DNA of 6,744 nucleotides from Candidatus Peribacteraceae bacterium (GTDB lineage: Bacteria; Patescibacteriota; Gracilibacteria; Peribacterales; Peribacteraceae): contig JABFSS010000031.1 of the NCBI GenBank assembly GCA_013140485.1, positions 1 through 6,744 on the forward strand, read 5' to 3'. A program made the position numbers and the translations under genes. Below the pieces are notes generated by a model. It ran no database searches. It worked only from the letters and a program-made list of their open reading frames with translations, and was not told the DNA's origin. Positions within the stretch are counted from its first letter, which is position 1. The number at the start of each line of letters is the position of its first letter. This document shows, one piece after another, positions 1 to 5,500 of this stretch.

Positions 1-589
1 GCCTTTCCGCAACTTCCTTCCAACCATCGCGGCCGTTGCGATCGAAACTATCTCCTTTGTTTTTGTCGCGCATCAACTCTTTTATCAAAATACGAATCCG
101 GATCGAGGGGATCCAGAGTTGAATGTCGCCGCCGGCAATTTCGGGCCCCAACGACAAATCTTCTTTCCGCGCTTGCCCTAGGGACTCCGCGATAATCCAC
201 CCCTGTTTGTTGGGATCCTGAACAGAGTTTTCTATGCGATCACGCACGAAAGTATTCGAATACAATTGGAAAAATCCTCCATTCGCTTCGATGCTCTTCT
301 GCAAAGTATGAAGATCATCGACCGTGCCGTTTTCGCCGAATTCTAAAACGAAGTCTTTGACCATCAATCGCTTATGGCGCTGTGCAAGAACTGGGGCATA
401 TTCCGGATCGTTAATAAGAACCGTATGCACATTCACGGCAGGAAGTGCTGCCCTGCGAATCTCTTTCAGACGATTCAAAAGCGCTTGATGTGCAGGGTCA
501 ATCGGTGGCTTGCTCTCCATTCTCTCTAGATATCTCTCTACCTTGCTTGCATAGTGACCGGTATTCGGTGCTTTGTCATTTTCGGACAT
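1..589 (-). CDS. Hypothetical protein, 3' end cut off by window edge
   Basis: An open frame starts at an ATG (complement of 587-589) and runs off the left edge without a stop, giving 196 complete codons. I do not recognise the family. The protein begins MSENDKAPNTGHYASKVERY. It has a charged N-terminal helical stretch (about residues 14-47), then mixed alpha/beta-looking sequence (VHTVLIN at 55-61, KDFVLEFGENG at 78-88, GGFFQLY at 104-110), and a hydrophobic/basic strand-like run IQLWIPSIRIRILI at 156-169. There is no signal peptide or membrane segment, so it is probably cytoplasmic. Codon use is more AT-rich than in ileS, and the frame stays open for almost 600 bases. It lies 85 bp downstream of the next minus-strand gene and reads the same way, so co-transcription is possible, although a TATAAT box in the gap suggests its own promoter. 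No purine-rich ribosome site precedes the ATG (TTTTTCGGC). A gene is likely here, but no function can be given. Confidence 0.72.
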   Translation of the reverse strand, partial: MSENDKAPNTGHYASKVERYLERMESKPPIDPAHQALLNRLKEIRRAALPAVNVHTVLINDPEYAPVLAQRHKRLMVKDFVLEFGENGTVDDLHTLQKSIEANGGFFQLYSNTFVRDRIENSVQDPNKQGWIIAESLGQARKEDLSLGPEIAGGDIQLWIPSIRIRILIKELMRDKNKGDSFDRNGRDGWKEVAER

Positions 590-654
590 GCCGAAAAAGT
601 GAAGAATATTAAGATCCGCATTCTAGATCGGATTAGATATCGGCGCAACAGATT

Positions 655-660
655 ATTATA
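655..660 (-). promoter_or_regulatory. Perfect TATAAT -10 box upstream of the leftmost gene
   Basis: The minus strand reads TATAAT exactly, 65 bases before the ATG at 589. No good -35 hexamer lies 16-18 bases upstream, so this is only a candidate promoter. Two other -10-like boxes lie nearer the start: TAGAAT (620-625) and TAATAT (606-611). The 85-bp gap is the most AT-rich part of the window, so chance matches are expected. Confidence 0.3.
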
Positions 661-674
661 AAAGCAATATTCTC

Positions 675-1058
675 CTAAGCCGTTGCCTTCAGTCTCTCTG
701 GGGCATTTTGCCCGATTAAGCTGTACACAGCTTGTCGGATTTCGTCCTTCGGAAGCTGAATGACAAACTTGTCCCCATTTCCCGATTGATCGGAGTGCTC
801 AAGGACATCTGGACCGAATCTTTTAAGGATTTCACGGACAATACTTTTCTCATCGGTCTCTGAAATAATGACTCCTGTCAGGCGAATAACCTGCACCATT
901 GCACGCGCGAGGTTGGCTATAGTACTAAGAACAACATCCGAAAGATCGTCCGACTCAACGACGCTCAGATCCCGCACTACATCTGTGCCAAACGGCGCCG
1001 CTGATGCCGGCAATGGGATGTTCGCAGTGCTCATAAGAAGACGAGCGATTTTAGCCAT
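675..1058 (-). CDS. Small hypothetical protein (127 aa, or 119 aa from an internal start)
   Basis: This is a complete frame ending in TAG (675-677). I do not recognise the family. The longest reading starts at ATG 1058 (MAKIARLLMSTANIPLP). A second ATG at codon 9 (1032-1034) is also plausible, and I slightly favour it. A promoter-like pair (TTGACT, 16-base spacer, TAAAAT) would put transcription start near 1041, downstream of the first ATG. The protein has a low-complexity Ala/Pro/Ser N-terminus, an acidic patch (ESDDLSD, 35-41), a likely amphipathic helix (about 42-66), and a second helix around the SIVREILKRFG segment (72-82). A possible beta strand (KFVIQLP) follows, then a C-terminal helix (EIRQAVYSLIG). 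No signal peptide or clear transmembrane segment is seen. It lies 31 bases downstream of the peptidase stop in the same direction, so read-through from the peptidase is possible. Function is unknown. Confidence 0.7.
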   Translation of the reverse strand: MAKIARLLMSTANIPLPASAAPFGTDVVRDLSVVESDDLSDVVLSTIANLARAMVQVIRLTGVIISETDEKSIVREILKRFGPDVLEHSDQSGNGDKFVIQLPKDEIRQAVYSLIGQNAPERLKATA

Positions 1059-1075
1059 TCAGGGCTTGCAGTCAA
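1048..1075 (-). promoter_or_regulatory. Promoter-like TTGACT / TAAAAT pair overlapping the small gene's first codons
   Basis: On the minus strand, TTGACT (1070-1075) and TAAAAT (1048-1053) are separated by 16 bases. Each matches 5 of 6 bases of the sigma-70 consensus. The -10 box lies inside codons 2-4 of the longest reading of the downstream gene. Transcription would begin near 1041, about 7 bases before the ATG at 1034. If real, it supports the internal start and gives an almost leaderless mRNA. The site is read from consensus only. Confidence 0.45.
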
Positions 1076-1089
1076 CAAATTACCGCACT

Positions 1090-2463
1090 TCACGCAGTAC
1101 TGCCCTGCAGCAAGCGCGGAATGACTTCCTGGAGTAATCTGCGATACAGTTCGCAGTTATTCATGGCGCTCTTTTTGGACGCGTACTCAAGCTTGGCATG
1201 GGCGTTTGCGCCGTCGTACGGCATGCCGAAAATGACCCCGGCATCACGGGGATCCAGACGTAATGCTGTCTGCTGCTGGCGCAGAAATTCGTAGAAAAGA
1301 TTGGGGTCGGCATTGGAACTGCCGCCGGTCACGCGCGCCGTAACGCCGGGATGGCAGACGATTTCCGCCTGTTCAGCCATCGCCTTGATGATCGCATGAT
1401 CGGGGCTTGTGAAAAAAGGAGGATACGAGGTGCGCAGCGTATCCTTGTTCAGCTCGGCGCCGATGCGCTTCGTCGACCAATCGCGCCGTAGCGCCACTTC
1501 ATCCACGCACGCTTTTTGAACGGCAAGCGCGGCGTCGAGGGAGAAATTATCGTCCGGCTTCTCGGGTGGAACCAGGAACACCTTGTACCCGAACTTCATC
1601 TTTTGCGGTGCGGTAAGGACGCTGCGGTTATCGACGTCCGCAAACACTTCGCTCACCCAGTCATCACCCAGATACGGATGGGAATTGGCATGGTACGGAC
1701 GTTCCGATTCTCCCACCTGACGGGGGTTGAATTCTTCCTCGAGAAAGTTCATCAGATGTCGGTACGCGGCGGCGGCATTCGGCATATCCCGAAGCGCTCC
1801 GTGATTGCTGCTTTGCGCAACGGTGATTTTTCCGTGCACCTTCAGGACGCCCGGCCGCGCGATGATGATCTGCTGCCGCCTGTCATTGTCATTGGGATGT
1901 TGCGGACCGACTTCGGAACTGACCCACGTATTGACGCGCGCATGGAGCTGCTGTCGGAGATACTCGATGAATGCCATCGCGCCTTTGGAGTCGACCTCTT
2001 CGTCGCACGGAAACGCCGCCGTCAACCGCACGTCATCGGGAAGGTCGATGTTGAGAAGGCTCCACATCAGAATCGCAATGGCCGTCTGCATGTCATACAC
2101 GCCCATCCCCACCAACTTGTCCCCGGCTTCGCGGAGGGTGAATCGACCGGGCCAGTCATCCTGGTCTTTGTCGCCCTTACTGATGTGCTCAACCGTGTCG
2201 ACGTGCGCATCGATCACCACGCGGTGGCGTGCTTTTTCCGAGCCCTTCTCCACCACCAGCACCTGCGGATCGGCGTCGTTTGGAAGAGATGTGAAGTGCA
2301 AAGCCTGATTCCCCGTCAGATACCCTCCTTCCGCTTCAAGTCTCCGCCGGATAAGAGCGAGTTTCTGCAATTCCCCTTCGCGCATATGCGACGGAATGGC
2401 GACGAGTTCCTTCGTAGTATCGACGAGCCATCGTGTATGCGTCGCGTCCGGTTGAAATGGCAT
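1090..2463 (-). CDS. M20-family zinc metallopeptidase / amidohydrolase (ArgE/DapE/CPG2-like)
   Basis: This is a complete 457-aa frame, typical of M20 length, from ATG 2463 to TGA 1090-1092. Family hallmarks appear in order: DAHVDT with metal ligand H87 and the adjacent D89; GVYDMQ with bridging D124; DEE with putative catalytic base E155 and ligand E156; SSEVGP with E184 at the fourth ligand position; ARPG; a lid-domain segment with H221 near MPNAAAA; TGGSSNADPN (379-388); and the C-terminal ligand H422 in GANAHAKLE. Such enzymes use two zinc ions in the cytoplasm to hydrolyse amide bonds of small peptides or N-acyl amino acids. The substrate cannot be read from the sequence, so no gene symbol is given; argE, dapE, pepV-like or carnosinase-like roles all remain possible. 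There is no signal peptide. The gene diverges from ileS, and two small unknown genes follow on the same strand. No ribosome site precedes the ATG (upstream TTTACTCCT). Confidence 0.9.
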   Translation of the reverse strand: MPFQPDATHTRWLVDTTKELVAIPSHMREGELQKLALIRRRLEAEGGYLTGNQALHFTSLPNDADPQVLVVEKGSEKARHRVVIDAHVDTVEHISKGDKDQDDWPGRFTLREAGDKLVGMGVYDMQTAIAILMWSLLNIDLPDDVRLTAAFPCDEEVDSKGAMAFIEYLRQQLHARVNTWVSSEVGPQHPNDNDRRQQIIIARPGVLKVHGKITVAQSSNHGALRDMPNAAAAYRHLMNFLEEEFNPRQVGESERPYHANSHPYLGDDWVSEVFADVDNRSVLTAPQKMKFGYKVFLVPPEKPDDNFSLDAALAVQKACVDEVALRRDWSTKRIGAELNKDTLRTSYPPFFTSPDHAIIKAMAEQAEIVCHPGVTARVTGGSSNADPNLFYEFLRQQQTALRLDPRDAGVIFGMPYDGANAHAKLEYASKKSAMNNCELYRRLLQEVIPRLLQGSTA

Positions 2464-2470
2464 AGGAGTA

Positions 2471-2499
2471 AATTTACAACAATAGTGAAATTTCGTCCA
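2471..2499 (-). promoter_or_regulatory. Candidate leaderless promoter of the M20 peptidase gene
   Basis: On the minus strand, TGGACG (2494-2499) and TAAATT (2471-2476) are spaced by 17 bases. Each matches 4 of 6 consensus bases, and the -10 fits the TAnnnT pattern. Only 7 bases separate the -10 box from the ATG at 2463, so transcription would begin at or next to the start codon. That agrees with the absence of a Shine-Dalgarno sequence. It is a consensus reading in a fairly AT-rich spacer. Confidence 0.4.
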
Positions 2500-2534
2500 C
2501 TACGAGAATTTATTGCTCGCAGCGGGCAAATAAC

Positions 2535-2564
2535 TGGAAGAAAGACGATTCGTGCCGCTAGAAT
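2535..2564 (+). promoter_or_regulatory. Candidate leaderless promoter of ileS
   Basis: TAGAAT (2559-2564) matches TATAAT at 5 of 6 positions. It ends 6 bases before the ileS ATG at 2571, so the transcript would start at about the A of the start codon. A weak -35 (TGGAAG, 2535-2540, 3 of 6) lies 18 bases upstream. The TAG of this box is also the in-frame stop that closes the ileS frame upstream. No Shine-Dalgarno is present; AGG at 2567-2569 is too close to the ATG. No T-box leader is visible in the 107-bp spacer, although T-box control is common for ileS in Firmicutes. Confidence 0.4.
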
Positions 2565-2570
2565 GCAGGT

Positions 2571-5500
2571 ATGTTCGATCCCGTCGACCCTCGGCAATCC
2601 TTCCCCGACCTGGAACGGGGCATCCTTAAGTACTGGCAAGAGGAGGATACGTTCAAGCGCTCCATCCGGCAGCGCTCGGTCGCGCATGGCGATTTGCTCG
2701 ATGCCGGGACGGGAAACAAGGAAGAGCATTTCAGTTTCTATGACGGTCCGCCGTTTGCGACCGGACTCCCGCATTACGGACATTTGCTGGCGGGAACCGT
2801 GAAAGACGTGATCCCCCGCTACCGGACCATGCGGGGCAACCGCGTGGAGCGTCGCTTCGGCTGGGACTGCCACGGGCTGCCCATCGAGAACATGATTGAG
2901 AAGGAACATAACTTGAAGAGCAAGCGCGACATCGAAGCCATGGGCGTGAAGACGTTCAACGGCCTCTGCCGCAAGGCGGTGCAGCGCTACACCAAGGAAT
3001 GGCGCGCGGTCGTCGAGCGTATGGGCCGCTGGGTCGACATGGACTGGGACTACCGGACAATGGATGCGGATTTTATGGAGAGCATCTGGTGGGTGCTCAA
3101 GAGCTTGTGGGACAAAAAATTGGTCTATGAAGGCCACAAGCCGATGCACATCTGTCCGCGCTGCGCGACGCCGCTCAGCAATTTTGAAGTCACGCAGGGA
3201 TACAAAGAACGCACGGATCAGTCGGTGATCGCGACGTTTCCTCTCGCGGACGATTCCAAGACATTGCTGCTCGCGTGGACCACCACGCCCTGGTCGCTCC
3301 CCGGCAATATGTGGCTCGCGGTCGGCGCCGATATCGCCTACGTCAAAGTAGAAAGTGACGGCAAAACCTATGTGCTTGCGGAGAAACTGGTGGAGAAAGT
3401 TTTCGGCAAAAAAGACCACGCGGTGACGGGAAAAGTGAAAGCGAAGGATATGGCCGGAAAGCGCTACGTGCCGCTGTTTCCGTACTTCGCCGATACCGTC
3501 ATTCCGTCGACGCAGAAGAGCAAAAAAGTGCAGACGTACGGCGAGCGGGTCTACAAGATCGTGATCAATGACGCCGTCGCGGTGAGCGATGAAGAAGGCA
3601 CCGGCATCGTGCACCTCACGTCATCGACGGGCGAAGACAGCAATGCGGTCGCCGTGACCGAGAAAGTCGACGTGCTCCCGCACGTGCAGATGGACGGATT
3701 TTTTATTCCCGCGGTGACGGACTTCCAGGGAATCCACGTGAAGCCGGAAGGCAAAGACCCCATGTCGACGGACAAAGCGATCATCGATTATCTCAAGAAG
3801 CATGACCGCGCATTTTCGTCGTTCACCATCGACCACAGTTACCCTCATTGCTGGCGGTGCGATACGCCGCTGCTCCCGTACACCACGGGCTCGTGGTTCG
3901 TGTCTGTGGAGAAAATCAAAGAGAAGATGCTCGCCAATAATAAGAAGACACGGTGGGTTCCCGAACACCTGCGCGACGGTCGGTTCGGCAAGTGGCTCCT
4001 CAATGCGCGCGACTGGGCAATCAGCCGGAGCCGCTACTGGGGCACGCCGCTCCCCATTTGGAGATGCGAAGCCACCGGTGAACTGGAAGTGATCGGCAGC
4101 CGCGATGACTTGATGTCTCGTATGCCGATTCGCTTCACCAAAATGACGGTCCTCCGGCATGCGGAAAGCGACGGCAATGTGACGCCGCGCTACCAGGGCA
4201 AAGCGCCCGGCTCCAACCTGACAAGTGCAGGAAAAGCGCATGCGGAAGGGCTCGGTGAAAACCTGAAGAGTGCAAACGTGGCCAGAATTTACTGCTCTCC
4301 TCTCGCCCGCTCCCTCCAGACCGCACAAGGAATCGCCAAGGCAACCGGCGCAGAGATTGTGATTGATGAGCGGCTGCGCGAAGTCGACTTCGGCGAGTTC
4401 GAAGGCAAGAGCGTCGACTACGGCAACCTGACGATGGTGAAAGCGCGCCGTGCGCACAAGCTCGAGACGGGAAAGGTCGAAAGCGTCTACCACTTCCCGG
4501 GCATGGAAACCTGGACCCAGGTGCAGGCGCGCATCCGCGGATTCACGGAAGAAGTTCTTCCGCGCCACCGCGGGGAACATGTGATCGTAGTGACGCACGC
4601 CGACCCCGCGCTGAACTTCAAACATTTCTTTACGAAAGAAGACCCCGCCAAACTCTGCAACCAGCCATACCCGCAGTTCGCCTCGCCTGTCAGTTACTTC
4701 TGGGATCATGAGACTGAAGCGGAGCTCGATCTGCATAAGGAGACGGTCGATGAGATCTCGTTCCCTGGCACGGGCAAAGAAGGATCGGTGGAGCTGACGC
4801 TGGTGCGTCATTGCCAAACGGATTGGAACCGCGACGATCTGACACAGGGAGGCGACGTCGATATTCCCTTGAACGACACCGGACGCAAGCAGGCGTTGGA
4901 CCTCAGTAAGAAGCTCAAGAGCGGGAAGAAGAAATTCGACGTGATCGTCGCGTCGGATCTCGGGCGCACGGTGGAAACCGCGCAGATCCTGAGTGCGGAA
5001 CTCGGCGTGCCGCTTGTCGCGCAGTGGGCAGAGCTCCGGGAGCGCCGCTGCGGTGAGTGGAACGAGAAGAATTTCAAGAAGATCATGGAGAGCGTCCATC
5101 GCGTTCACCCCAAGGAAACACCCGCACTGTGGTACGGCACGCCGCCGGGCGGAGAAAGTCTGACGGAACTGCTGGCGCGGGCCGGCCACGTTCAGCAGCG
5201 GTTGCTCAAGGAATTTGCCGGCAAACGCGTGCTCGTCGTCGCGCATAAAGGCCCCATCCAGGCGCTCCTGACGGTGGCGAACCAATGGAACCACAAGCAA
5301 GGGATCGAAGCCGAAATTGACAACGGGGGCGTGGCGGAACTCACGCTGCATCCTCTGATGAAAAGAATCCCCGACGTGCTCGACTGTTGGTTCGAATCGG
5401 GATCGATGCCGTATGCGCAGTCTCACTATCCATTCTCCCTCACCACCGCGCCCCACGGGGGCGCCTCCCCCTCGCCACGCCGCGTGGAGAGGGGGCCGGG

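Noticed and set aside
590..674. Terminator or small RNA in the gap between the two small minus-strand genes
   Set aside because: The gap is AT-rich with no stable GC stem followed by a T-tract on the minus strand. Only -10-like boxes could be supported.
2563..2565. Alternative ATG just upstream of the ileS start
   Set aside because: It is in a different frame (ATG CAG GTA TGT) and does not lead into the synthetase sequence. The ileS frame itself is closed by TAG at 2559-2561.
1516..2802. 428-codon open frame on the plus strand
   Set aside because: It is antisense to the M20 peptidase and then out of frame with ileS. The peptidase reading has all M20 motifs in order, whereas this one has none.
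2316..3614. 432-codon open frame on the minus strand
   Set aside because: It is antisense to the 5' part of ileS and overlaps the peptidase start and the divergent spacer. The plus-strand reading has unmistakable IleRS motifs, so this is a shadow frame.
4134..5354. Phosphatase domains as separate genes or an assembly chimera
   Set aside because: There are no stops, starts with ribosome sites, or frame shifts at the junctions. A native IleRS stretch lies between the two domains, which a simple misjoin would not produce.
5467..5495. Strong GC hairpin as a rho-independent terminator
   Set aside because: It lies inside the ileS coding frame and has no T-run directly after the stem. It is one arm of the larger bounded repeat.
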